Shown: piece after piece, positions 1 to 7,582 of the stretch
Position numbering within the stretch: position 1 is the stretch's first letter
Layout of the letters: each line of letters begins with the position of its first letter
Assembly: GCA_946478635.1 (NCBI GenBank)
Contig: CAMLCX010000172.1
Span: 1-8,962, forward strand
Source of the DNA: an uncultured Pseudomonadota bacterium
GTDB taxonomy: Bacteria; Desulfobacterota_B; Binatia; UBA9968
Length of the DNA: 8,962 bases
Direction of reading: 5' to 3'
Translations under genes and position numbers: made by a program
The notes under the pieces: model-generated
Told to the model about the DNA's origin: nothing
The model's input: the letters and a program-made list of their open reading frames with translations, nothing else
Database searches by the model: none

Positions 1-2
1 AG

Positions 3-1679
3 ACACCGATTGAGCCCTATTTGACGCCCCAGTGGTTCGTCGATATCAAGCCTTTGGCGCAGCCGGCGCTTCAGGTTGTGCGCGAGAATCGGATTCAGAT
101 CGTGCCCGACGGGTGGCGCAATTCCTATTTTGCCTGGATGGAGAACATCAAGGACTGGTGCATCTCGCGACAAATCTGGTGGGGCCATCAGATTCCGGCG
201 TGGTATTGCAAGAGTTGTGACGCCGGCAACCTGATCGCCGCAGCCGACGGCAATTACATACTCTCGAAAGATGCTCGACCCATCGTCGCGCGTCAAACGC
301 CGGAGCGGTGTCCAGCCTGCGGCGGCGCCGAGCTAATCCAGGACCCGGACGTTTTGGACACGTGGTTCTCTTCTGCGCTCTGGCCGTTTTCCACCCTCGG
401 GTGGCCCGATGATACGAAGGATTTAAAAATCTTTTATCCGACCTCCGCGCTGGTCACCGGTTTCGATATTCTATTTTTCTGGGTGGCGCGGATGATCATG
501 ATGGGGCTTAAATTCAGGGACGATGTGCCGTTTCACGACGTCTACATCCATGCGCTCGTCCGGGACGAGCAAGGCCAAAAGATGTCCAAGTCCAAGGGTA
601 ATGTCATCGATCCCTTGGACGTGATGAAGGAGTATGGGACCGACGCGTTTCGCTTTACCCTGGCCGCGATGGCGGCTATGGGGCGGGACATCAAGCTCGC
701 CGAAGATCGTATTTCCGGATATCAAAACTTTGTCAATAAACTATGGAACGCCGCACGGTTCGTGCAAATGAATCTCGCGGCAGTGGAGCCAATGCAAGCG
801 GATTCCAAAAACTTTCTCGAAAGCAAGGATCTTAGTTTCGCCGAGCGTTGGATTCGCTCGCGTTTGGCCCGCACGGTTCAGGAAGCCCGCGTTGCCGTCG
901 ACGCCTACCGGTTTAACGATTACGCCAATGCGCTTTATCAGTTTACCTGGCATGAGTTCTGTGACTGGTACATCGAAATGAGCAAGCTGGCGCTCAACAG
1001 CAGCGACCCGGCTGACGCCGTTCGAAGTCGCAAGCTGTTGCAAGAGTTGTTGGACCAAATTCTGCTCCTGCTCCATCCGATCATGCCGTTCGTGACCGAA
1101 GAAATCTGGCAGGTGCTTGGCGAAAATAGGCAGAGCATCATGATCCACTCCTACCCGTCCGTTTGTCCGAGTTGGATCGACGAGGAGACTGAGAATCGAA
1201 TGACGTCTCTGATGAGCGTAATCCGAGCCATTCGAAATCTCCGCACGGAAATGAATTGCCCGCCGGGGAAAGAAGTGAGAATTGTTTTTTGCGGCGCGGC
1301 AACAGACCTGGCGTTCTTGCGCGAGCAGCAGCCTTATCTGCGCGCGCTGGCGCGCGTCGGGTCGACGGATTATCGCTCTGTCGCCGACCGGCCGAAGGGA
1401 GCGGCCACTGCGGTTGTCGGCGCCCTGGAAATTTATTTGCCTCTGGACGATTTGGTCAATTTGGATGAGGAGCGGGCGCGACTCTCCAAGGAGGTCGGCA
1501 AAGTCGAAGGCGAGCTTGCGCGCGTGCAAAAGAAACTCGCCAACGGTGACTTTATTGCGAAAGCCAAACCCGAGGTCATTCAAAAGGAAAAGGACAAGGC
1601 GGTTCAGTTCGAAGAAAAGATTCGCACGCTCACCAGCAGCTTGGAGAAGATTCAGGAAATCCAGGCGGAAAGGAATTGA
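3..1679 (+). CDS. valS: Valyl-tRNA synthetase, C-terminal ~60% (5' end outside window)
   Basis: Charges tRNA-Val with valine in the cytoplasm (class Ia synthetase). The reading frame is open from base 3 with no start codon in view; the first residues, TPIEPYLTPQWFV, are an internal ValRS motif, so a TTG at 21 is not the real start. About 558 residues are present, against a usual 880-950. In order: the second half of the Rossmann catalytic domain with DWCISRQIWWGHQIPAWYC; two CxxC pairs at 207-218 and 309-320, likely a zinc knuckle; DVLDTWFSSALWPF; the KMSKS signature at 579-593, followed by GN; the all-helical anticodon-binding domain (about 720-1250); and a Lys/Glu-rich C-terminal coiled-coil arm (about 1455-1676) with the family's NGDFIAKAKPEV stretch. 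The stop is TGA, 4 nt before nadC, so the two are probably co-transcribed. No key residue is missing in the visible part. Identity is very secure. Confidence 0.97.
   Translation, partial: TPIEPYLTPQWFVDIKPLAQPALQVVRENRIQIVPDGWRNSYFAWMENIKDWCISRQIWWGHQIPAWYCKSCDAGNLIAAADGNYILSKDARPIVARQTPERCPACGGAELIQDPDVLDTWFSSALWPFSTLGWPDDTKDLKIFYPTSALVTGFDILFFWVARMIMMGLKFRDDVPFHDVYIHALVRDEQGQKMSKSKGNVIDPLDVMKEYGTDAFRFTLAAMAAMGRDIKLAEDRISGYQNFVNKLWNAARFVQMNLAAVEPMQADSKNFLESKDLSFAERWIRSRLARTVQEARVAVDAYRFNDYANALYQFTWHEFCDWYIEMSKLALNSSDPADAVRSRKLLQELLDQILLLLHPIMPFVTEEIWQVLGENRQSIMIHSYPSVCPSWIDEETENRMTSLMSVIRAIRNLRTEMNCPPGKEVRIVFCGAATDLAFLREQQPYLRALARVGSTDYRSVADRPKGAATAVVGALEIYLPLDDLVNLDEERARLSKEVGKVEGELARVQKKLANGDFIAKAKPEVIQKEKDKAVQFEEKIRTLTSSLEKIQEIQAERN
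1669..1674 (+). promoter_or_regulatory. Ribosome binding site of nadC
   Basis: AAAGGA lies inside the last codons of valS, 9 nt upstream of the ATG at 1684. It supports that start over earlier in-frame codons, which would run back through valS as far as 1282. Confidence 0.6.
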
Positions 1680-1683
1680 GCCA

Positions 1684-2538
1684 ATGGATATCCATGTTAG
1701 CCCGCAGATAGAAAGATTGATCCGCGACGCTCTGGACGAGGACATCGGCGCCGGCGATTTGGCGACGATGGCGACGATCTCAGCTGAATCGCGCGGCACG
1801 GGTTTATTCCGAGCCAAAAAAAACGGCGTCGTGGCTGGTTTAGTTCTGCTCGAACGTATTTTTTACTTCATCGATCACAGGGTGGAGGTACGCTTGCGCA
1901 CCAGGGACGGCGCGGAAGTCAAAGAAGGCTCGGTGGTGGCCGAAGCGGTGGGCCCGGTGCGGGCGCTTCTTTTGGCCGAACGGACGGCGCTCAATTTTCT
2001 CCAACGGTTGTCGGGCAATGCGACGCTCACGCGCAAGTATGTCGAGGCCGTCAAGGATTTTCCCTGCAAGGTTCTCGATACGCGCAAGACGACACCGGGG
2101 CTGCGCACGCTGGAGAAATATGCCGTGCGCATGGGCGGCGGGATGAATCATAGAATCGGGCTTTACGATGCGGCCTTGGTTAAAGACAATCATATCGAAG
2201 CCACCGGTTCGATCGCCGAGGCGGTCAAAGCGGTGCGCCGGCACGCGCCGTTTATGGCGAAAGTTGAAGTTGAGGCGAGCAGCCTGAAGCAGGTTCAAGA
2301 AGCGATTGACGCCGGAGCGGACGTCATCATGCTCGATAACATGACGCTCGCCCAGATGGCCGAAGCGGTCAAATTGATCAACAAGCGCGCCGGCGTAGAG
2401 GCGTCTGGCGGCATCACCCTGGAAAATATTCGCCAGGTTGCGGCCACCGGCGTGGATTACATTTCCTCGGGCGCACTCACTCATTCGGCGCCGGTGGTCG
2501 ATTTTAACATGAAGATTACCATGAATGCCGCCAAGTGA
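1684..2538 (+). CDS. nadC: Nicotinate-nucleotide pyrophosphorylase (carboxylating), quinolinate phosphoribosyltransferase
   Basis: Converts quinolinate and PRPP to nicotinate mononucleotide, CO2 and PPi, the step at which de novo NAD synthesis joins the salvage route. The protein has 284 residues, normal for the family. The open frame extends upstream inside valS, but the ATG at 1684 gives the typical N-terminus (IRDALDEDIGAGDLAT) and has an AAAGGA site. Visible family motifs: RTALNFLQRLSGNAT, then DTRKTTPGLR at residues 132-141 (PRPP and quinolinate binding), EKYAVRMGGGMNHR, LYDAALVKDNHI, KVEVEASSL, DVIMLDNM, and the C-terminal barrel motif ASGGITLENI followed by GVDYISSGALTHS. All the expected basic active-site residues appear present. 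It begins 4 nt after valS, and its last 14 nt overlap birA in another frame, suggesting coupled translation. nadA and nadB are not in the window. Confidence 0.97.
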   Translation: MDIHVSPQIERLIRDALDEDIGAGDLATMATISAESRGTGLFRAKKNGVVAGLVLLERIFYFIDHRVEVRLRTRDGAEVKEGSVVAEAVGPVRALLLAERTALNFLQRLSGNATLTRKYVEAVKDFPCKVLDTRKTTPGLRTLEKYAVRMGGGMNHRIGLYDAALVKDNHIEATGSIAEAVKAVRRHAPFMAKVEVEASSLKQVQEAIDAGADVIMLDNMTLAQMAEAVKLINKRAGVEASGGITLENIRQVAATGVDYISSGALTHSAPVVDFNMKITMNAAK

Positions 2539-3361
2539 GATTGAAAGCATAACTCGGGCTTCTTCGGGCGCGTCGCTCGATCTTGAGCGCGTTCGTGCGC
2601 TTCTAAGCGCGAAACGTTTGGGCTCCGCCTTTCATTACTTCACAGAAATCCCTTCGACCAATACTCATGGACGCGCACTCGCCGAGCGTGGCGCCGCCGA
2701 AGGTGAAATCGTCATCGCGGAATCGCAGACCCAAGGGCGCGGCCGTTTGGGGCGGCGCTGGGAATCCCCCCGTTGCAGTAACCTCTATCTGTCGATTGTT
2801 CTTCGACCCAAATTACTCCCGCGGTTCGCGCCGCAGATCACCTTGACCGCGGCCGTCGCCTTGGTCGAAACGGTTGCTGCGTTTCTGGTCCGACCGCCCG
2901 TAATCAAGTGGCCGAACGATATTCTTGTTGACGGCAAGAAGCTCGCAGGGATTCTCACTGAAGCCGCTTGCGATGCGCAGCGGGTCGAATATGTCATTCT
3001 TGGCATCGGGCTGAATGTCAATTATCGTGCTGCCGCCATGCCTGACGAACTGCGTCCACGTGCGACTTCGATGGCCGATCTGACCGGGGAGGACGTTTCG
3101 CGCGAAAGCGTGTTAGTGAGATTGATTCAAGACCTCGACAGGTGCTATGGAGAGCTTGAAGAGACCGGCTTCGACGCTTTACGGCCGCGGTGGGAAGCGC
3201 ATTTTGGCTTGCGCGGCCAGCTTGTACGAGTCGAGCTCGGCGACCAGGCCATAACCGGCCGCGCTCTGGGCATTGACCGCGAAGGCGCTCTTCTGGTGCA
3301 GGAGGAACACGGGCAGCGCCGGGCGATCGTCTCCGGTGAAGTGATTCTAGTGGAGAGCTGA
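2525..3361 (+). CDS. birA: Biotin--[acetyl-CoA-carboxylase] ligase, monofunctional (no HTH domain)
   Basis: Activates biotin with ATP to biotinyl-5'-AMP and transfers it to the lysine of biotin carboxyl carrier proteins. The 278 residues hold the catalytic domain and the C-terminal SH3-like domain only. The roughly 60-residue winged-helix repressor domain of E. coli BirA is absent, so this is a group I enzyme that should not bind an operator. Motifs: STN at residues 44-46 and the biotinyl-AMP loop GRGRLGRRW at 71-79; NLYLSIVLRP; KWPND at 128-132; KKLAGIL with Lys139 in the position of E. coli Lys183; ILGIGLNVN; then the C-terminal RALGIDREGALLV. The ATG at 2525 lies inside nadC (14-nt overlap) and has no clear Shine-Dalgarno, so initiation probably depends on ribosomes ending nadC. 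No better in-frame start precedes the conserved region. coaX follows 11 nt later. Confidence 0.95.
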   Translation: MPPSEIESITRASSGASLDLERVRALLSAKRLGSAFHYFTEIPSTNTHGRALAERGAAEGEIVIAESQTQGRGRLGRRWESPRCSNLYLSIVLRPKLLPRFAPQITLTAAVALVETVAAFLVRPPVIKWPNDILVDGKKLAGILTEAACDAQRVEYVILGIGLNVNYRAAAMPDELRPRATSMADLTGEDVSRESVLVRLIQDLDRCYGELEETGFDALRPRWEAHFGLRGQLVRVELGDQAITGRALGIDREGALLVQEEHGQRRAIVSGEVILVES

Positions 3362-3372
3362 TACGGAAACTC

Positions 3373-4167
3373 ATGCTACTCGCCATCGATATCGGTAATA
3401 CCAACATCGTACTGGGTCTATATCAGGGCAAAAAACTAATCACCCATTGGCGCATGGCGACCCAGGCGGAGCGCACCGCCGACGAATACGGCGTCATCAT
3501 CTCGCAGCTGATCGACTACTCCGGGCACCGCGCCAAGCAGATTTCCGCCATAGCCGTTTCGTGCGTCGTCCCGCCGATGCTCACGACCACCCAGGAGCTC
3601 GCCGATAAGTTTTTTAAGCTAGAACCGTTGATTGTCGGTCCCGGCGTCAAGACCGGAATGCCAATTCTTTATGAAAATCCCAAAGATGTCGGCGCCGACC
3701 GCATTGTCAACGGCATTGCCGCCTACGAGAAATTTCACGATGCCTGCATCATCGTCGATTTCGGCACGGCGACCACCATCGATCTGATCTCCAAACGGGG
3801 CGAGTATGTCGGTGGCGCGATTGCGCCCGGCTTGTCTATTTCGCTTGAGGCGCTGTTCCAACGCGCATCGAAATTGCCGCGCATCGAGATCGTCAAACCC
3901 AAAGAAGTTATCGGTCGCAATACCATCAATTCCATTCAGGCCGGAATATTCTATGGCTACGTCGGCTTAGTCGACGGTATCGTGCGGCGAATTCAAGACG
4001 AGTGCAATGTGCGCGCTCAAGTGGTCGCCACCGGCGGGCTTGCGCCCCTGGTGGCGTCGGAATGCTCCAGCATCGGCGCGGTTGACGAGTTTTTAACGCT
4101 TGACGGTTTACGGATCATCCACGAGCGCAATTCGCTCCAGGAAGTGAAAGCGCGAGTTCACACTTAG
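3373..4167 (+). CDS. coaX: Type III pantothenate kinase
   Basis: Phosphorylates pantothenate to 4'-phosphopantothenate, the first committed step of coenzyme A synthesis. Type III enzymes belong to the ASKHA fold; family members typically need a monovalent cation and are not feedback-inhibited by CoA. The 264 residues match the family length. Motifs: the N-terminal phosphate loop AIDIGNTNIVLGLY with Asp6; GADR at 107-110, with the probable catalytic Asp109; DFGTATTID from Asp129; GGAIAPGLSISLEAL; and late in the protein VVATGGLAPLVA, matching the second phosphate motif. The start at ATG 3373 is set by DIGNTN lying near the N-terminus, as in homologues. It has only a weak upstream purine stretch, 11 nt after birA. 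It ends with TAG, 29 nt before the EF-G gene. The birA-coaX pairing is common in proteobacteria (Pseudomonas, Bordetella). Confidence 0.96.
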   Translation: MLLAIDIGNTNIVLGLYQGKKLITHWRMATQAERTADEYGVIISQLIDYSGHRAKQISAIAVSCVVPPMLTTTQELADKFFKLEPLIVGPGVKTGMPILYENPKDVGADRIVNGIAAYEKFHDACIIVDFGTATTIDLISKRGEYVGGAIAPGLSISLEALFQRASKLPRIEIVKPKEVIGRNTINSIQAGIFYGYVGLVDGIVRRIQDECNVRAQVVATGGLAPLVASECSSIGAVDEFLTLDGLRIIHERNSLQEVKARVHT

Positions 4168-4178
4168 CAATATCCAAT

Positions 4179-4186
4179 AAGGAGGA
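4179..4186 (+). promoter_or_regulatory. Strong ribosome binding site of the EF-G-like gene
   Basis: AAGGAGGA is a near-perfect Shine-Dalgarno, 10 nt before the ATG at 4197. It sits in the 29-bp gap after coaX, the longest intergenic gap in the window. It fixes the start codon and suggests high translation compared with birA and coaX. Confidence 0.8.
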
Positions 4187-4196
4187 GCCCATCGAC

Positions 4197-6302
4197 ATGA
4201 CTGCAGCGGAGCTAGAAAAACTTCGTAACGTCGGCATTCTAGGTCAAGGAGGTTCGGGCAAGACCTCGTTAGGTGAAGCGATGTTGTTTGGGGCGGGAGC
4301 GACGCAGCGGTTAGGTAAGGTAGTCGACGGAACGTCGGTGCTTGACCACGAGCCCGAGGAAATCAAGCATCATATTTCGATTTCAACGGCGTTTCATTCG
4401 TTGTCGTGGAAAAGATTTCCGATCACGATTGTCGACACGCCGGGTTACGCGGCTTTTATCGCCGACACGATCAACTCGATGCGCGCATTTCGCGGCGCGG
4501 TGTTTGTCCTCAATCCATCGGTTGGCCTAAGGGTCGAGTCCGAGCAATTATGGGCCCAGGCCAATGCCGACGGCGTAAGCCGGCTACTTTTCGTCAATAA
4601 GATGGATCACGAGCAGGGCGATGTGGAGCAAAGGATCGCGCCATTGCTCGAGACGTTGGGAACCAAGGCGGTTTATCTCCAGCTGCCGATCGGTGTTGAG
4701 GCTGGTTTCAGGGGCGTCGTGGATTTACTTTCGATGAAGGCTTTTCTGTACGAGGGTGATTCCGGCAAATGCGCCGAGACGGCGATCCCTGACGATTTAC
4801 AAGGCGCGGCTGAAGAGATGCGCCAGAAGCTCGTCGAGGACGTTTCGGAAACCGATGACGAGATGCTCGAGAAATTTCTCGACGGCAAAGAATTGTCGAA
4901 CGATGAGATCAAGCAAGCGCTGCGTAACGGGGTTCGGGAGCGAAAGATTTTTCCCATACTTTTCGGTTCCGCGACGCGCCAAATCGGCATCGCGCAACTG
5001 CTCGATGCGGTGGCCGATTATTTGCCTTCCCCCATCGACGAGGGCGAGGTCGAAGCGAAGCATCCCTCCAGCGGCGAAGCCGTCAAACGAAAACAAGATC
5101 CTGACGCGCCATTTTCGGCTTATGTATTCAAGACGATCAGCGATCCATTTGCGGGGAAGCTTTCCGTCATGCGCGTGATCTCCGGCAGAATCGCCTCCGA
5201 TATGGCCTGTCTCGATGTCAACAAACAGTCGCGCGAGAAAATCGGCCACATGTTTCGTCTGGAAGGCAAGAAACAGGAGGCCGTCAAGGAAGCGCTTGCG
5301 GGCGAGATCGTCGCGGCGGCAAAATTAAAGGAAGTTACCACCGGCGATACGCTTTGTGACGAGAAGGCGGTGCTTCAGTTCGAGGGGCCGGCGCATTTCT
5401 CGCCGGTGATCTCTTTTGCGTTGGAACCGAAGAGCAAGGCCGACGAGGAAAAAGTGCCCCAGGGGCTGCATCGCATGATGGAAGAAGATCCGACCATCGC
5501 GCTGCACCGCGACGAGGAGACGCGCGATTTTATTCTTTCGGGCATGGGGCAGCAGCATATTGAAATCATCGTCGAGAAGCTCAAACGGAAATACAGCGCC
5601 GAGGTCGTCTTAAAGGCGCCCAAGGTCCCCTACAAAGAAACCATACGCAGCAGCGCCAGCGCGCAGGGAAAACTCAAAAAACAGTCGGGCGGGCGCGGCC
5701 AATATGGGGATACCTGGCTCAAGGTCGAGCCGCTGCCGCACGGCGCGGGGTTCGAATTCGTCGATCAGATCGTTGGCGGCGCCGTGCCGCGCAATTATAT
5801 TCCCGCCGTGGAAAAAGGCGTGCGCGAAGCGTTGCTCAGCGGGTATCTTGCCGGCTATCCGGTGGTGGATGTGCGAGTGACACTCTACGATGGCTCTTAC
5901 CATGATGTCGATTCATCGGACATGGCTTTCAAAATCGCTGCGTCCATGGGTTTCAAAAATGCCGTCGAGAAAGCCAAGCCCGTGTTGCTCGAGCCGATCA
6001 TGAACATGGCCGTTACGGTTCCCGACGAATGCATGGGCGACGTTATCGGCGACCTCAACAGCCGCCGCGGCAAGGTTCTTGGCATGGATACCAAAGGCCA
6101 CACGCAGGTCATCAAGTCCAGAGTGCCGATGTCGGAAGTTTTAAAATATGCCCCCGACCTGCGCGCCCTAACCAGCGGGCGGGGAGAATTTCACATGGAA
6201 TTTTCCCACTATGAGGAATTGCCGGCCCATCTCGCCGAGAAGGTAATCAAGGAAGCCAAAGCGAGAAAGGCGGGGGAACAGGAAGGGGAGCACAAAGTCT
6301 AA
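4197..6302 (+). CDS. Elongation factor G-like GTPase (EF-G2 / EF-G paralogue)
   Basis: A ribosome-associated translational GTPase of the EF-G fold; its exact role (translocation, recycling or a specialised task) is not settled by sequence. The 701 residues cover all five EF-G domains. Domain I: G1 GQGGSGKTS at residues 16-24 instead of the usual AHIDAGKTT; a divergent switch I around 50-63 lacking the ERGITI consensus; G3 DTPGY at 80-84, with Tyr where standard EF-G has the catalytic His; G4 NKMD at 134-137; G5 GSA at 257-259. Domains II and III follow (about 290-470), with LSGMGQQHIEII. Domain IV starts near 476 (KVPYKETI) and contains GGRGQYGDTW and YHDVDSSDMAFKIAASMGFKNA. Domain V has GDVIGDLNSRRG. 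The sequence is intact, and the altered motifs resemble the known EF-G-like subfamily, not a decayed gene. It lies outside any rpsL-rpsG-tufA cluster, so a canonical fusA is expected elsewhere. Confidence 0.93.
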   Translation: MTAAELEKLRNVGILGQGGSGKTSLGEAMLFGAGATQRLGKVVDGTSVLDHEPEEIKHHISISTAFHSLSWKRFPITIVDTPGYAAFIADTINSMRAFRGAVFVLNPSVGLRVESEQLWAQANADGVSRLLFVNKMDHEQGDVEQRIAPLLETLGTKAVYLQLPIGVEAGFRGVVDLLSMKAFLYEGDSGKCAETAIPDDLQGAAEEMRQKLVEDVSETDDEMLEKFLDGKELSNDEIKQALRNGVRERKIFPILFGSATRQIGIAQLLDAVADYLPSPIDEGEVEAKHPSSGEAVKRKQDPDAPFSAYVFKTISDPFAGKLSVMRVISGRIASDMACLDVNKQSREKIGHMFRLEGKKQEAVKEALAGEIVAAAKLKEVTTGDTLCDEKAVLQFEGPAHFSPVISFALEPKSKADEEKVPQGLHRMMEEDPTIALHRDEETRDFILSGMGQQHIEIIVEKLKRKYSAEVVLKAPKVPYKETIRSSASAQGKLKKQSGGRGQYGDTWLKVEPLPHGAGFEFVDQIVGGAVPRNYIPAVEKGVREALLSGYLAGYPVVDVRVTLYDGSYHDVDSSDMAFKIAASMGFKNAVEKAKPVLLEPIMNMAVTVPDECMGDVIGDLNSRRGKVLGMDTKGHTQVIKSRVPMSEVLKYAPDLRALTSGRGEFHMEFSHYEELPAHLAEKVIKEAKARKAGEQEGEHKV

Positions 6303-6315
6303 TCGGATCAAGTCG

Positions 6316-6534
6316 ATGGAGCAGTCATTCGATCAATTCAACGCCTCGTTGCTTTACTGCAACAAGTGCGGCCGGGCCATGCCCGTGCGCCAGCGGTTGT
6401 TGCTGGTTTTGCCCGACGGCGAGCTTTACGACTACACCTGTCAGGCCTGCAATAATTCGGTCGGATCGAAGACGGAAAAAACGCCTATCGATCCGTTGGG
6501 CCGGAGCGGGCGTTCGAAATCAGGAGGATTGTAA
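6316..6534 (+). CDS. Small zinc-ribbon-like protein with two CxxC pairs, function unknown
   Basis: A 72-residue protein that I cannot assign to a named family. Cys15-x2-Cys18 and Cys42-x2-Cys45 are 23 residues apart, the usual layout of a zinc ribbon. The stretch between them, with VRQRLLLVLPDGELYDY, could form the ribbon's beta strands. The tail (about residues 50-72) is basic, Gly/Ser-rich and probably disordered. No signal peptide or membrane segment is visible, so it is likely cytoplasmic. The ATG at 6316 is 13 nt after the EF-G stop with only a weak GGAT upstream, suggesting co-translation with EF-G. The stop lies 2 nt before the next gene, whose Shine-Dalgarno is within this coding region. 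That it is a real gene is supported by packing and the Cys pattern; a role with EF-G or the ribosome is only a guess. Confidence 0.82.
   Translation: MEQSFDQFNASLLYCNKCGRAMPVRQRLLLVLPDGELYDYTCQACNNSVGSKTEKTPIDPLGRSGRSKSGGL
6522..6528 (+). promoter_or_regulatory. Strong ribosome binding site of the first amidohydrolase
   Basis: AGGAGGA lies at the 3' end of the zinc-ribbon gene, 8 nt upstream of the ATG at 6537. It confirms that start and allows efficient independent initiation. Confidence 0.75.
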
Positions 6535-6536
6535 TC

Positions 6537-7565
6537 ATGGCGGTGATTGACGCGGATGCCCACGTTTTAGAAACGGAGCATACCTGGGATTATTTGCTGG
6601 AATCGGAGCGGAGCTTCAGGCCGCGCATCGTACCGACGCCGAACGACGCAAGCTCGGGCGGCGAGTCTTGGTTGGTCGATGGAACGCATATCGGCAAGGC
6701 GCGCAACGTGGGTCACGATACGGCCCGGGAGTCTCGCGAGATGGAGGACATTGCAGCGCGTCTCCAGCATATGGACGAGCTCGACATCGATGTCCAGGTG
6801 CTCTATCCGACGATCTTCCTCCGCCCGTTTACGCGCCGGCCGGATGTCGAGCTGGCGGTCGCGCGGAGTTACAACCGCTGGCTGATCGACATTTGGAAGA
6901 AAGCGCCGGACCGGTTGCGCTGGGTCGCGGTGCTGCCGCTCTTGTCCATGGATCAGGCGATCGAAGAAGCGCGCTTCGCCAAGGAAAACGGCGCCTGCGG
7001 TATTTTCATGCGCGGTCTGGAAGGCGACAAGCGGATCAGCGACTCCCATTTTTTTCCGATCTATGAGGAAGCGGGCAGGCTCGACCTGCCGATCTGCGTT
7101 CACTCGGCGACCGGCAGCTTCGTCGTGCATGAATACTTTCTCGACGAGTGCGGCTTTAACAAATTCAAGCTGGCCGTGGTCGGGTCGTTTCACTCGCTGA
7201 TCTTCAACCGGATTCCGGAAAAATTTCCGAACACCCGATGGGCCTTCATCGAAGTCAGCTCGCAGTGGGTGCCCTATGCGATTCACGATTTCGCCCGGCG
7301 CTTCGAGCGCAGCGGGATCAAGGTCGACAAGAGCGAGGTGCTGCGCAAAAACAAGATCTGGGTCACCTGCCAGACCGATGACGATTTGCCCTACGTATTG
7401 AAATACGCGGGAGACGATATGCTGGTGATCGGCACGGATTACGGCCACAACGACACGTCGTCGGAGATTCTCGCTTTGCGAAACCTTAAAGAAGACGGTT
7501 CCGTGCCGCCGCAGGTGGTCAACAAGATTCTCGACAATAACGCCAGGGCGCTCTACGGCCTGTAA
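6537..7565 (+). CDS. Amidohydrolase-2 family metal-dependent hydrolase (PF04909-type TIM barrel)
   Basis: A 342-residue protein of the amidohydrolase superfamily, branch amidohydrolase-2, whose members hydrolyse or decarboxylate small organic acids with a bound metal. The substrate cannot be predicted. Probable metal and active-site residues: the N-terminal D-x-D-x-H (Asp5, Asp7, His9 in VIDADAHVLE), His189 in PICVHSATG, His219 in GSFHS, Glu239 in AFIEVSSQWVPY, and Asp301 in GTDYGHND with His304 close by. This is the DxDxH/Glu-type arrangement, distinct from the HxH type of ACMSD. Other family marks are QHMDELDIDVQVLYPT and FERFP-like IPEKFPNTRW. It has no signal peptide, so it is cytoplasmic. 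The ATG at 6537 follows AGGAGGA. It is 17 nt upstream of a second, only distantly similar amidohydrolase, suggesting sequential or joint action. All expected ligands are present, so it is probably active. Confidence 0.9.
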   Translation: MAVIDADAHVLETEHTWDYLLESERSFRPRIVPTPNDASSGGESWLVDGTHIGKARNVGHDTARESREMEDIAARLQHMDELDIDVQVLYPTIFLRPFTRRPDVELAVARSYNRWLIDIWKKAPDRLRWVAVLPLLSMDQAIEEARFAKENGACGIFMRGLEGDKRISDSHFFPIYEEAGRLDLPICVHSATGSFVVHEYFLDECGFNKFKLAVVGSFHSLIFNRIPEKFPNTRWAFIEVSSQWVPYAIHDFARRFERSGIKVDKSEVLRKNKIWVTCQTDDDLPYVLKYAGDDMLVIGTDYGHNDTSSEILALRNLKEDGSVPPQVVNKILDNNARALYGL

Positions 7566-7582
7566 GGTCCTGGGTCCCGAAC

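Noticed and set aside
1282..1683. Upstream in-frame extension of nadC inside valS
   Set aside because: The translation is Arg/Ser-rich and unlike NadC, it overlaps the conserved valS C-terminus, and the ATG at 1684 has a good ribosome binding site and the right protein length.
1761..1778. Perfect tandem repeat of a 9-mer (GGCGACGAT twice) in nadC
   Set aside because: It encodes a normal-length stretch of the NadC N-terminus (ATMATI) with no insertion compared with the family; chance codon repetition.
741..1817. Long antisense open frame (358 codons) opposite valS and the start of nadC
   Set aside because: It runs opposite strongly conserved coding sequence, crosses a gene boundary, and its translation shows no recognisable motifs. 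Long antisense frames are expected in GC-rich coding DNA.
1840..2550. Antisense open frame (236 codons) opposite nadC
   Set aside because: It mirrors conserved NadC sequence, and its translation is rich in His/Arg with no motif; a shadow.
4082..4110. Possible promoter (TTGACG, 17-nt spacer, GGTTTA) before the EF-G-like gene
   Set aside because: The -10 match is poor, it lies within coaX coding sequence, and TTGACG also recurs nearby by chance. It is not strong enough to annotate.
6567..7448. Antisense open frame (293 codons) opposite the first amidohydrolase
   Set aside because: It is fully within a well-supported gene and has no family motif and no ribosome binding context; a codon-bias shadow.
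7566..7582. Possible small hairpin between the two amidohydrolases
   Set aside because: Only 17 nt, with no stem of useful length and no T-run, so it is not a terminator.
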